Assembly (NCBI GenBank): GCA_003168375.1
Contig: PMSI01000001.1
Location: 1,488,001 to 1,552,000, forward strand
Reading direction: 5' to 3'
Source: Vulcanimicrobiota bacterium
Lineage (GTDB): Bacteria > Vulcanimicrobiota > Vulcanimicrobiia > Vulcanimicrobiales > Vulcanimicrobiaceae
DNA length: 64,000 nt
Part shown: positions 28,274-36,408 of the stretch, piece by piece
How the letters are laid out: the number at the start of each line of letters is the position of its first letter
Numbering within the stretch: position 1 is the stretch's first letter
Made by a program: the position numbers and the translations under genes
Notes under the pieces: generated by a model
Database searches by the model: none
What the model was told of the DNA's origin: nothing
The model's input: only the letters and a program-made list of their open reading frames with translations

Positions 28274-29697
28274 ACGTGGAGCGCGTCCGGCACCGGCTCG
28301 TGCGCGTGCAGCTCGCGCGCGGTCTCTTCCATCGCGTCGAGGATCTTGCGGTAGCCCGTGCAGCGGCAGATGTTCCCGCTGATCGCCGCCTGGTGGTCGT
28401 CGAGCGACGGGGTTCCGCGCTCCTCGAGCAGCTTCGCGCCGGCCATGATCATGCCGGGGATGCAGAACCCGCACTGCACGGCGCCGCAGTCGATGTACGC
28501 CTGCTGCAGCGGGTGCAGCTCGTCGCCGATCGCCAGCCCTTCGATCGTCGTGACCTGCGCGCCGTGCGCCTGCGTCGCCGGGACGAGGCACGACATGACC
28601 GCCGCGCCGTCGAGCCACACCGTGCACGCCCCGCACTCGCCCTCGCCGCAGCCTTCTTTCGAGCCGGTCAGCCCGGCGTTCTCGCGCAGCGCGTTGAGCA
28701 GCGTCTTGTGCTGTGCGTCGTGCAGCGTCCGCGGCTCGCCGTTGACGACCGCCTCGATCGTGCCGCCGAACGGGCGCGGCGCTGCGGCGGGGAAAGGCGT
28801 CTCCAGCAGCACCGGCGCGTCCGGATATCCGCTCGCTTCGCGCCCGCTCCGGATGCGCTCGAGCGCCGTTGCGATCAGCGCGGCGAGCGTCGTGCGGCGG
28901 TAGGCCGCGGAGCCGCGGATGTCGTCGATCGGCGCGGCATCGTCGCATGCCAGGCGCCCGGCTTCCGCGCACGTCGAGGCGTCGAGCCGTTTCCCGGCCA
29001 GATACGCCTCCGCCGAGAACGCGCGGACGACGGTAGGCGCCAGACATCCGAGCGCGATCCGGGCCTCGCTCACCGTGCTATCGCTCGCGAGGGTGAGCAC
29101 GACCGCGATGTCGATCACCGAGATCGCCTGGGCGCGCCGAAGGCCGAGCTTGAGGAACACGCCGTGACGGCCGGCATCGAGCGCGCGGAAGCGAATCTCG
29201 CGCACCAGCTCGTCGGGACGCAGCTGCGTCGCGCGGAATCCCGTATAGAAGTCGGCCAAGGCCACGACCCGCTCGCCGCCCGCGCGCGAGAGCAAGACGA
29301 GATCCGCGTCGAGCGCGATCAGCGGCGCGATCGTGTCGTTCGCGGGAGACGCCGTCACCAGGTTTCCGGCGATCGTGCCGCGCGTGCGGATCTGCGGCGC
29401 ACCAACTTCGATGCAGGCCTGCGCGAGCGGCAGCATCGCCTCGCGCGCGAACGGGGCCGCGAGCACGTCGTTGTGGGTTGCCAGTCCGCCGATCGCGACG
29501 GCGTCGCCGCCGCGGCGCACGTACTTCAGCTCGTGAAGCGCGGAGACGTCGATCAGCGTCGACGTCGGCTTGACGCCACGCTGCAGCTCGACCAGCACGT
29601 CCGTACCTCCCGCTACGATCCGCGCCCGCTCGCCGTGGGCCGCGAGCTCGTCGAGCGCGTCCGCGAGGCAAGTGGGCCGGACGACCCTACTCCACAT
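28270..29697 (-). CDS. Molybdenum hydroxylase FAD plus [2Fe-2S] fused subunit
   Basis: 475 aa fusion. Residues about 1-280 are the CoxM/XdhB-type FAD domain (RIVAGGTDVLVELQRG, APQIRTRGTIAGNLVTASPAND). The C-terminal part (about 310-475) is the XdhA/CoxS-type iron-sulfur domain with CGEGECGACTVWLDG and CGFCIPGM plus ICRCTGY, i.e. both clusters. In most bacteria these are separate proteins, or fused with the iron-sulfur domain first (XdhA); here the FAD domain comes first. Electrons from the large subunit would pass Fe-S to FAD to NAD or a quinone-linked carrier. Confidence 0.9.
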   Translation of the reverse strand: MWSRVVRPTCLADALDELAAHGERARIVAGGTDVLVELQRGVKPTSTLIDVSALHELKYVRRGGDAVAIGGLATHNDVLAAPFAREAMLPLAQACIEVGAPQIRTRGTIAGNLVTASPANDTIAPLIALDADLVLLSRAGGERVVALADFYTGFRATQLRPDELVREIRFRALDAGRHGVFLKLGLRRAQAISVIDIAVVLTLASDSTVSEARIALGCLAPTVVRAFSAEAYLAGKRLDASTCAEAGRLACDDAAPIDDIRGSAAYRRTTLAALIATALERIRSGREASGYPDAPVLLETPFPAAAPRPFGGTIEAVVNGEPRTLHDAQHKTLLNALRENAGLTGSKEGCGEGECGACTVWLDGAAVMSCLVPATQAHGAQVTTIEGLAIGDELHPLQQAYIDCGAVQCGFCIPGMIMAGAKLLEERGTPSLDDHQAAISGNICRCTGYRKILDAMEETARELHAHEPVPDALHV

Positions 29698-29771
29698 CCC
29701 TGTATCTTCGCTGGGAGCGGCGCCGAGCCCGCCCGCTGAGGGTTCCGACCCGCCGCGGCGAAGTTCTCGGC

Positions 29772-30632
29772 ATGCCGTTTTCCGCGCGGATTCTCCTCGA
29801 CAGCCTCTCCCCCGCAGGCGTCCGGCTCACCACGATGGAGGTCCGCTACCCGCGCTTTATCCATAGCGAATTGATGACGCATCGCAATTTTTCTCGGAAT
29901 TCGGCGAGCTCGAGGGCCCTCCCGATCCGGAAGATGATCGACGCGGTGCGCGCCGAGCCGGCGATGCCGCTCTGGTGGGGTCGAAATCAAAGCGGGATGC
30001 AAGCGCGCGAGCAGATCGACGAGAACGCGCGCACGCTCGCGGAGACGGAATGGCGACACGCGCTCGACGATGCCCTCGTGCACGCGGAGCGGCTTGCCAA
30101 GTCCGACATCAACTTGCACAAACAGCTCGTGAACCGAATCCTCGAACCCTTCGCGTGGATCACGGTCATCATCACGGCGACCGAATGGTCGAACTTCTTC
30201 ACGCAGCGTACGCACGAAGACGCGCAGCCGGAACTCAAGCACATCGCGACCCTGATGCTGGAGAAGTACCGTGCGAGCGAACCCCGCGCGCTGAGGATCG
30301 GTGACTGGCACACGCCGCTGATCTTGCCGGACGAAGAGGCGACGCTGGCGGTCGAGACCCGCCTGAAGATCAGCGTCGCGCGCGCCGCGCGTGTCTCGTA
30401 TCTCTCGCACGACGGCACGCGCGATCATGCGAAGGACGTCGAGCTCTACGAGCGGCTGGTCGGCGGTGGTGCGAACGGACACTGGTCGCCGTTCGAGCAC
30501 GTCGCGACGCCGCTGCCCTCACGCGCCGAGTGGTCGGGCAATTTCCGCGGCTGGGAGCAGTATCGCAAGCGCTTTCCGCAGGAGCACGCGTCGTCGTTCC
30601 CGGACGAGACGCCGGCCGAGGCGTTGCGCTGA
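29772..30632 (+). CDS. thyX: FAD-dependent thymidylate synthase
   Basis: 286 aa flavin-dependent thymidylate synthase, making dTMP from dUMP with methylene-THF and NADPH. The ThyX motif appears as THRNFSRNSASSRAL (about residues 36-50), with HKQLVNRILEPF and the C-terminal HWSPFEHVATP that binds dUMP. Longer than classic 220-250 aa ThyX, like many high-G+C bacterial versions. ATG 29772 faces the divergent molybdenum hydroxylase operon. Confidence 0.95.
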   Translation: MPFSARILLDSLSPAGVRLTTMEVRYPRFIHSELMTHRNFSRNSASSRALPIRKMIDAVRAEPAMPLWWGRNQSGMQAREQIDENARTLAETEWRHALDDALVHAERLAKSDINLHKQLVNRILEPFAWITVIITATEWSNFFTQRTHEDAQPELKHIATLMLEKYRASEPRALRIGDWHTPLILPDEEATLAVETRLKISVARAARVSYLSHDGTRDHAKDVELYERLVGGGANGHWSPFEHVATPLPSRAEWSGNFRGWEQYRKRFPQEHASSFPDETPAEALR

Positions 30633-30637
30633 CCACC

Positions 30638-31918
30638 GTGCGGCGGCTGCTCCTCGCAGCTCTCGTCGCGTCGCTGCTGCTCTTCGCCGGTCAACCGGCG
30701 CTCGCCGAGGGGCGAACGCGGCTCGATGCGCGCGTCGACTCGCTGACGCAGCGCGATCTGCTGACGCGGAATCCGGCCGGGCTCGTCGATCCGGGACGGC
30801 AGCGCCGCGCGCGAGCGATCGCCGACCTCCGTCACCTCGCTTCGGCCGGGTGGGGGATCGCGCAGATCTTGGCGTTCTGGTGGTTGTGGCGCTCGGGGAC
30901 GGCGGCGCGGATTCGCGACTCGATGCGGCGCCGCACGCGCAACCGCACCGCGCAACGGGCGGTGTTCGGTGCGGTGCTCGGGGCGCTCGGCCCGCTCGCC
31001 GCGCTTCCGTTCGCCGCAGTCAGCTATCGCGTCGGCTTCAACGTCGGCGTCACGGACGAACGGCTGCCGCAGTGGTTCGCCGACTACGCGATCCGGATCG
31101 GCCTCGACGCGCTGCTCGGCGCGCTGATCGTGGTCGTCGTCCTCGCGCTGGTCGACAAGGTGCGCATCTGGTATCTCATTCTGGCGGCGTTCTTCTACGT
31201 GGGCACGGTGGCGGGTGTCGCGCTCGCGCCGCTGCTGCCGTTCGGGCCGTCCCACAAGACGACGCCGAACGCGGTCGCGGCGGTCGGCGCGGATCTCGCG
31301 CGCGTCCTCGCCGTCCCGGGGACGCCGATCGTCGTGCTCGCCAGCTCGCACCACAGCAACGCGATGAGCGCGCACGCAGCCGGTATCGGGCCGACCGCGC
31401 GGGCGCAACTGGCCGACGTGACGCTCGTGCACTTGACCGCGCCCGAGCTGCGCGTCGCGATCGCGCATGCGATCGCGCAAGTCCGTTACAACGACACGCT
31501 GCACCAGACCCTGATGGCAGTGACGCTCTTCGTGCTCAGCGCGGCGATCGCCGTGCTGCTCAGCGATCGGGTCGGCTTCCGGCGCGACGACGACGCGCTC
31601 TCGCGGCTCGCGCTCGTCGCGACGTTTCTCGGCCTCGTGCTGGTGGTCGCGTATCCGATCTACAACGCGTACGCGCGGACGATCGAGACCCGCGCGGATA
31701 GTGCCGCACTCGCCGCCGACGGTGATCGCGCCGCGACCGTGCGCGCGATGATCCGGTACGCGGACGACGACTTGGTGCCGCTCTGCGACCGCCGCTCGAT
31801 TCGCTGGTACTTCGACGATCGTCCAGCGCTCGGCGGACGGATCGCGCTGGCGGCCGGGACCGCCGATCCGTGCCCGGGCGGTGGGCCGGCGAGCCCGTCG
31901 GAGAGCGGGCGCCCCTAG
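30638..31918 (+). CDS. Degenerate M48 (Ste24-like) membrane protein, probably inactive as a peptidase
   Basis: 426 aa from GTG 30638, six bases after thyX. A signal sequence (LLLAALVASLLLFAGQPALA) and several membrane segments precede the Ste24-type stretch SYRVGFNVGVTDERLPQWFADY. Where M48 peptidases have ELxxVLAHExxHVxxxD, this reads ELRVAIAHAIAQVRYND: the first His (277) stays but the catalytic Glu is Ala278 and the second His is Gln281. The third zinc-ligand region ARTIETRADSAAL (Glu350) is kept. This looks like a pseudo-peptidase. Other frames within it are noise. Confidence 0.75.
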   Translation: MRRLLLAALVASLLLFAGQPALAEGRTRLDARVDSLTQRDLLTRNPAGLVDPGRQRRARAIADLRHLASAGWGIAQILAFWWLWRSGTAARIRDSMRRRTRNRTAQRAVFGAVLGALGPLAALPFAAVSYRVGFNVGVTDERLPQWFADYAIRIGLDALLGALIVVVVLALVDKVRIWYLILAAFFYVGTVAGVALAPLLPFGPSHKTTPNAVAAVGADLARVLAVPGTPIVVLASSHHSNAMSAHAAGIGPTARAQLADVTLVHLTAPELRVAIAHAIAQVRYNDTLHQTLMAVTLFVLSAAIAVLLSDRVGFRRDDDALSRLALVATFLGLVLVVAYPIYNAYARTIETRADSAALAADGDRAATVRAMIRYADDDLVPLCDRRSIRWYFDDRPALGGRIALAAGTADPCPGGGPASPSESGRP

Positions 31919-31933
31919 GCCACCTCGCGGCGA

Positions 31934-32740
31934 TCAGCTGCCGGGGAGGCCGCGGCCGAGGAGGGCGCCGAGCGAGTTCACGCGCGTGTATCCGTCGGGC
32001 GTACGGAACATCGCGTCGTCGGGGTTGTCGGCTTGGATGCTGGTCAGGTCCAGCTTCGCGGTGCCGCCGATCGCCGAAGGCGTCGCCGGCGTACTCTGCA
32101 GCACGATCTGGAGCGGAAACTCGCCCAGGTCGTCCGCGAGCGCGAGCTGCGCGTGGTAGTTCTCGAGCGGCTTGCCCGGGAGCTGGCGCTTCATCTGGAG
32201 GTCGAGGTTGGTCGCCGGGTGGCCGTTTACGGGTGCGTGTCCGACCAGCTGGATCGTCGCACTCTGCACGTCGTGCAGCGCGCTGGCGACCGACCCCAAC
32301 GCGGCGAGCGGATCGCTCGGGCTCGCCGCTGCCGACGGCGCTGTTGCCGGGGCGGAGCTCGCGTTCGCCGGGGTCGCACTATAGTAGGTCCGGTTCGCGT
32401 TGGACCAGGCGGTGAGTGCCCCCGAGCCGCTGTCGTAGACGGCACTGACCCCGCCTTGACCGATGAACGACGCGGCGAGCGCGCTCAGGTCGCCGCTCGT
32501 ACCCGGGATCCCGAGCGAGAGCACGTCGAGCCGATAGAGGGTTCCCTTGTGATAGAGGGCGACGTTTCCGCCGACGGTGAGCGGCGTTCCCGAGATGCTC
32601 GTCTGAACGACGAGGGTGCCGGTCGAGCGCAAACTCGGAACCGGGGCTGGGCGCATCTGCGCCATCGGGGACCCCGCTCCGATGAGGACCGGGGTCGTGA
32701 AGAGGAGGGCCGCGGAGGCGGTGAGTGTGCGAACGTTCAT
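31934..32740 (-). CDS. Secreted protein of unknown function
   Basis: 268 aa with signal peptide VRTLTASAALLFTTPVLIGAG. The mature part has GTLVVQTSISGTPLTVGGNVALYHKGTLYRLDVLSLG, and later NLDLQMKRQLPGKPLENYHAQLALADD. This beta-rich layout resembles LolA/DUF4412-type periplasmic proteins. An Ala/Ser/Pro-rich linker lies around residues 125-145. ATGA overlap with the kinase-like gene upstream implies co-translation. Confidence 0.65.
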   Translation of the reverse strand: MNVRTLTASAALLFTTPVLIGAGSPMAQMRPAPVPSLRSTGTLVVQTSISGTPLTVGGNVALYHKGTLYRLDVLSLGIPGTSGDLSALAASFIGQGGVSAVYDSGSGALTAWSNANRTYYSATPANASSAPATAPSAAASPSDPLAALGSVASALHDVQSATIQLVGHAPVNGHPATNLDLQMKRQLPGKPLENYHAQLALADDLGEFPLQIVLQSTPATPSAIGGTAKLDLTSIQADNPDDAMFRTPDGYTRVNSLGALLGRGLPGS

Positions 32741-33405
32741 CCCGTGTACACGGTACCCGCGACTTGCGTCCCGAGATGCCGTGCGGTGAGAAACTCGACG
32801 ATCGCCGCGTGGGCGACCCGTCCGTCACAGATCTGCGCCGCGCCGACGCCCCCGCGCACCCCCAGGGCCGCCGCACGTACCGCCGTGCGCAGATCCGCGG
32901 CCAGCGAGCTGTCGTCGGCGATCGCGAGGGCCTCGGCCGGGGTGAGCTCGTCCACCAGGAGCTTCGTCTTCGCGTCGATCACGCCGCCGTGGTCGTTGAA
33001 GAAGATCGCGCGGGCCGCGCCGACGGCGCTTGCGAGCGCTTGCGCGACGTCGTCGGCCGCGACGGCGACGTCGGTTCCGGTGAACCCGAACGCCATCGGC
33101 TCGATCACCGGGACGTAGCCGGCGTCGAGCAGCGTCCGCAGCAGCTTGGGGTCGACCTTCCCGATCGTCTCGCCGCGGGCGGCGGGGATCATCCCGGCGT
33201 CGGCGCCCGAAAGTCCGACCGCGGTGTCGCCGCTGCGGTTCATCGTGCGGACGAGCGCGCGGGCGGCGTCCTTGGTCGGCGCTACGACGACCGGGCGCAT
33301 TCCGAGGTTTCCGAGGAAGACGAGGTCGCTGAAGAACGTGGCGTTCGAGGCGCCGAGGGTCGCTTCGTCGACGCGGATTACGAGCGTCCGTCCATGCAGG
33401 TCCAT
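32737..33405 (-). CDS. Acetylglutamate kinase-like protein with altered active site
   Basis: 222 aa from ATG 33405 (GGAGG five bases upstream). The fold pattern of the amino-acid kinase family is clear: LGNLGMRPVVVAP, LLRTLLDAGYVPVIEPM, VAVAADDVAQALASAVGA, RAIFFNDHGGVID, and the end ICDGRVAHAAIVEFLTARHLGTQV. But the N-terminal ATP/phosphate-loop strand that normally reads VxKxGG is VIRVDEATLGAS: Lys and the Gly pair are absent. The protein is also shorter than ArgB (about 290 aa). Likely a regulator or pseudo-kinase; a real but divergent kinase is possible. Confidence 0.7.
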   Translation of the reverse strand: MDLHGRTLVIRVDEATLGASNATFFSDLVFLGNLGMRPVVVAPTKDAARALVRTMNRSGDTAVGLSGADAGMIPAARGETIGKVDPKLLRTLLDAGYVPVIEPMAFGFTGTDVAVAADDVAQALASAVGAARAIFFNDHGGVIDAKTKLLVDELTPAEALAIADDSSLAADLRTAVRAAALGVRGGVGAAQICDGRVAHAAIVEFLTARHLGTQVAGTVYTG

Positions 33406-33484
33406 GGGTTCCTCCCTCGTTCCCGTCAACGTCGTTGGGGCGGGAACCGTTCAGGGTGGGCGGGCAGGCAAGCCCCCTTAGGAC

Positions 33485-33982
33485 CTAATCGGCGAATTCT
33501 TCGACGTAGAAGACCTCGCCGTCGCCGGCGGCGACGACCGCGACCCCGAGCTTGTGCGGGAGCGGGTCGACGATGTTGGCATAGTGGCCGGGGCTGCGCA
33601 GGAACGCCTGGTTCGCGTGCGCCTCATCCTGGTCGAAGGCCAAGTTCTCGGCGGCGAAGCGGTAGCGCAGCCCCGAGCTCCGCAGGCGGTCCTGGAAGGT
33701 CACGCCGTTCGGGTCGGTGTGCCCGAAGTAGTGACCGTCCGCCATCTGCTGGGCGACCTGCAGTGCGAACTGCGAGAGCCCTTCGTCGGGGACCAGCGGC
33801 GGCAAGCCCCGTTGCGCGCGGGCCGCGTTCACGTCATTGAACAGCGCGCGCGACTCGACGGCGACGATCTGCGGCCGGTGCGGCCGGAAGTAGGCAAGCT
33901 GAATGGAGTCTTCTTCGGATGCCGCCACTGCGATGGGAAGCAGCGAGACGAGCACCGCGAGAAACGCGATCACCCGAGACAT
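33485..33982 (-). CDS. Secreted CAP (SCP/PR-1) domain protein
   Basis: 165 aa with signal peptide SRVIAFLAVLVSLLPIAVAAS. CAP motifs: FNDVNAARAQRGLPPLV, LQVAQQMADGHYFGHTDPNG (conserved His), YRFAAENLAF (Glu) and FLRSPGHYANIVDPLPHKLG (His), ending VFYVEEFAD. Bacterial CAP proteins act outside the cytoplasm; YkwD-type ones are widespread but mostly of unknown function. The next gene on the same strand begins across a short gap, at pth. Confidence 0.88.
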   Translation of the reverse strand: MSRVIAFLAVLVSLLPIAVAASEEDSIQLAYFRPHRPQIVAVESRALFNDVNAARAQRGLPPLVPDEGLSQFALQVAQQMADGHYFGHTDPNGVTFQDRLRSSGLRYRFAAENLAFDQDEAHANQAFLRSPGHYANIVDPLPHKLGVAVVAAGDGEVFYVEEFAD

Positions 33983-34006
33983 ACCAGGTTGATCGGGCGC
34001 CGGACG

Positions 34007-34570
34007 TCAGACTTTAGCGTTCAGGAAGTTCATGGCCGCGGTCACACCTTGGGTCAACCAGGTCTCGACGCCTGCCACTGCGCGGTCCACGATCGCGCGA
34101 AATTCCATACGTTCGGTTTCTGTGAAGTCGCCGAGAACGCGCTCGACCGCGTCGGGGTCGTGACCGCGACCGATCCCGATGCGAAGGCGCGGAAAGTCTT
34201 GTCCAAATACTTCAATTAGGGACTTTAGCCCGTTGTGCCCGCCGCTCGAACCGTTCGCGCGCAAACGCAGCGTGCCGAACGGCAGATCGAGATCGTCGAC
34301 GATCACGAGCATGCGCTGGGGTGGTATCTTGTAGAACGTCGCGATGCTCTGCACGGGACGCCCGCTCAGGTTCATGTACGCCTGCGGCTTGACGAGGATC
34401 GCGCCGCGCGAACGATCGATCGCGTAGCGCGCATCGGCTTTCTTCTGCCAGTCGCGGACGCCCCAACGCTCGGCTTGCGTGTCGACCACGATGAAGCCGG
34501 CGTTGTGGCGTGTGCTGGCGTACTTCGAGCCCGGATTGCCGAGCCCGACGATGAGGGAGAGCTCGCCGAT
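34007..34570 (-). CDS. pth: Peptidyl-tRNA hydrolase with no canonical start codon
   Basis: Releases tRNA from stalled peptidyl-tRNA. All active-site motifs are present: LIVGLGNPGSKYASTRHNAG (catalytic His and Asn), KPQAYMNLSG, VIVDDLDLPFGTLR and GSSGGHNGLKSLI. Frame is open back to the TAG of rplY (34577-34579), and the seven-codon gap before the conserved core has no ATG, GTG or TTG. ATC 34570 gives a normal 187 aa protein. The first canonical start, GTG 34489, would remove the catalytic His. So initiation is at AUC (or another non-AUG codon), or UAG is read through, or a base is wrong. Confidence 0.9.
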   Translation of the reverse strand: MGELSLIVGLGNPGSKYASTRHNAGFIVVDTQAERWGVRDWQKKADARYAIDRSRGAILVKPQAYMNLSGRPVQSIATFYKIPPQRMLVIVDDLDLPFGTLRLRANGSSGGHNGLKSLIEVFGQDFPRLRIGIGRGHDPDAVERVLGDFTETERMEFRAIVDRAVAGVETWLTQGVTAAMNFLNAKV

Positions 34571-34576
34571 CGCCGG

Positions 34577-35212
34577 CTAGGCCTCTGGCGGCGGTGCTTC
34601 GGCCGGCTGTTCCTCGACGGTCGCCGGCGTTTCCGTTTCAGCCGCACCGGCGCGCGTGATCGAGACGGAGACGACGATCGTATCGGGGGGCGTGAGAAGC
34701 GTGAATCCGGCAGGGAGAGCGATCTCGCCCGCGCTCACGTGCTGGTGCACGGCGAGTTCGTTCACGTCGACCGTGATCGAATCGGGGATCGATTGCGCCG
34801 GTCCCTTGATTTCGAGCGCGCGCGTGACGACGTCCATGACGCCTTCCTGTTCGCGCACGCCGATCGGGTTGCCGACGGTGACGACGTTCACCGATGCGGT
34901 GATCGCTTCGTCTTTGGTGACGCGCTGAAAGTCGACGCTGAGCGGTTTGCGCGTGAGCGGGTGCGCCTCGATACGGCGCAGCAGCACGGAATCTTTCTTC
35001 CCGCCGATCGATGCCTCCATGATGTGGCTGCGGTGACCGGACAAGATGAGGTCGGTGAGCTGCTTCACGTCGATCGCGATCGGTGTGGCCTGACCGTGGC
35101 CGTAGACGACGCCCGGGATCTTGCCGGCGCGGCGCAGAGCGTGCGAAGCGGTGGTTCCGATGCCGGTGCGCGGCTCGAGGACGAGGTTCGTGAGGGTGTG
35201 CGGTTTCGACAT
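34577..35212 (-). CDS. rplY: Ribosomal protein L25 (TL5/CTC form)
   Basis: 211 aa, the long CTC-type L25 that binds 5S rRNA. The N-terminal domain has LVLEPRTGIGTTASHALRRAGKIPGVVYGHG and LLRRIEAHPLTRKPLSVDF; the C-terminal beta domain ends in a low-complexity Glu/Pro/Ala tail. Gene order prs-rplY-pth is conserved in many bacteria. Its TAG stop is in the same frame as pth, which follows with no canonical start. Confidence 0.95.
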   Translation of the reverse strand: MSKPHTLTNLVLEPRTGIGTTASHALRRAGKIPGVVYGHGQATPIAIDVKQLTDLILSGHRSHIMEASIGGKKDSVLLRRIEAHPLTRKPLSVDFQRVTKDEAITASVNVVTVGNPIGVREQEGVMDVVTRALEIKGPAQSIPDSITVDVNELAVHQHVSAGEIALPAGFTLLTPPDTIVVSVSITRAGAAETETPATVEEQPAEAPPPEA

Positions 35213-35227
35213 GGTTTCCTGACGTTG

Positions 35228-36259
35228 TTAAACGGCTGCGGCGACGGGAAGCTCGGGCTCGATTTGCGCGGGTGGGGGTTTTTCGGGCGGCGGCTCCGTA
35301 TCGTCGGCGTTGAACAGTTCGGAGACGGAGCGGTTCGAGGTGATGCGCTTGATCGCGTCGGCGAGGATCTGCGCGATCGTGAGGTGCTCGACTTTCGCCG
35401 AGTCGATCGTGCGCGGGATCGTGTTGGTCACGATTACCCGGTTGATCTCGGACTTCTCGAACTGCGCGATCGCGTCCCCGGCAAAGATGCCGTGCGTTGC
35501 AAGCGTGTAGACGTCGGTCGCGCCGCGCTTGCGGAGCGCCTCGGCCGCTTTCACCAAGGTACCGCCCGTCGAAATCATGTCGTCGACCACCACCGCGACC
35601 TTCCCCTCGACGTCACCGACGATGTGCGTCACCTCGGAGACGTCCGGCTCGGGCCGGCGCTTGATGATCACGGCGAGGTTCGACTTCAGGCGCTTGGCGA
35701 AGAGCTCCGCCCGCGGCACGCCGCCGGCGTCGGGCGAGACGACGACGATCTTGTCGCCCTGCAAGTCGAGGTTCTTGAGGTGGTTGCAGAGGGTCGGCGC
35801 CGCCATCAGGTTGTCGACCGGGACGTCGAAGAAGCCCTGGATCTGCGCGGCGTGGAGGTCGAGGGTGACGATACGCTCCGCGCCCGCCATCTCGATCATG
35901 TTCGCGACCAGCTTGGCCGAGATCGGCTCGCGGCCTTTCGTCTTCTTGTCCTGCTTCGCGTAGCCGTAGTACGGAATCACCGCGGTGATGCGGTTGGCCG
36001 AGGCGCGGCGCAGCGCGTCGATGATCAGGAGCAGCTCCATGACCGAATCGTTGACGGTCGCGCCCTGAGGGGACCGGCACAGCGACTGGACGACGAAGAC
36101 CTCGGCGCCGCGCACGTTCTCGCGGATCTCGATCCGGCACTCGTCGTTCTTGAAACGGTCGACCAGCGCGTTCCCTACGCGCGTCTGCATCCGTTTGGCG
36201 ATCTCGTCCGCCAACTGGCGGTTGGAGGTCCCGCTGAACAGCAGGGGCGGCTGGATCAC
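35228..36259 (-). CDS. prs: Ribose-phosphate pyrophosphokinase
   Basis: 343 aa class I enzyme making PRPP from ribose 5-phosphate and ATP. It has NECRIEIRENVRGAEVFVVQS-like ligand stretches, DLHAAQIQGFFDVPVDNL, and the PRPP loop VVVDDMISTGGT. The last 25 residues are a Pro/Glu-rich tail outside the usual fold. I choose GTG 36259 (VIQPPLLFSGTSN) because AGAAGGAG lies nine bases upstream; the frame is open to 36328 but those codons contain no family sequence. Confidence 0.95.
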   Translation of the reverse strand: MIQPPLLFSGTSNRQLADEIAKRMQTRVGNALVDRFKNDECRIEIRENVRGAEVFVVQSLCRSPQGATVNDSVMELLLIIDALRRASANRITAVIPYYGYAKQDKKTKGREPISAKLVANMIEMAGAERIVTLDLHAAQIQGFFDVPVDNLMAAPTLCNHLKNLDLQGDKIVVVSPDAGGVPRAELFAKRLKSNLAVIIKRRPEPDVSEVTHIVGDVEGKVAVVVDDMISTGGTLVKAAEALRKRGATDVYTLATHGIFAGDAIAQFEKSEINRVIVTNTIPRTIDSAKVEHLTIAQILADAIKRITSNRSVSELFNADDTEPPPEKPPPAQIEPELPVAAAV

Positions 36260-36408
36260 GGCGGCTGGCTCCTTCTGCCTCCGGACGGCGCCAGAGCGCC
36301 AGGGGGAAGCGGGGCTAACCTGCGTCACCGGACGCTCAGTGTCCTGGGTTGGTAAAGGTCGCGGGCCTCAACCCGGCCATCGTTGCCCGTGTCTAAGGAG
36401 GAGCTTCC

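Noticed and set aside
28274-29047. Upstream extension of the molybdenum hydroxylase large subunit to 992 residues
   Set aside because: The extra part is a shifted reading of the small-subunit gene; the real N-terminus is IGRPVARHDARAKVTG after ATG 28273.
36287-36300. Small GGCGC/GCGCC inverted repeat in the prs-uvrB spacer as a riboswitch or operator
   Set aside because: The stem is only five bases and such palindromes are expected often at this G+C content.
34235-36355. 706-codon plus-strand ORF over pth, rplY and prs
   Set aside because: It is antisense to three clearly conserved genes and is His/Asp/Arg-rich without domains.
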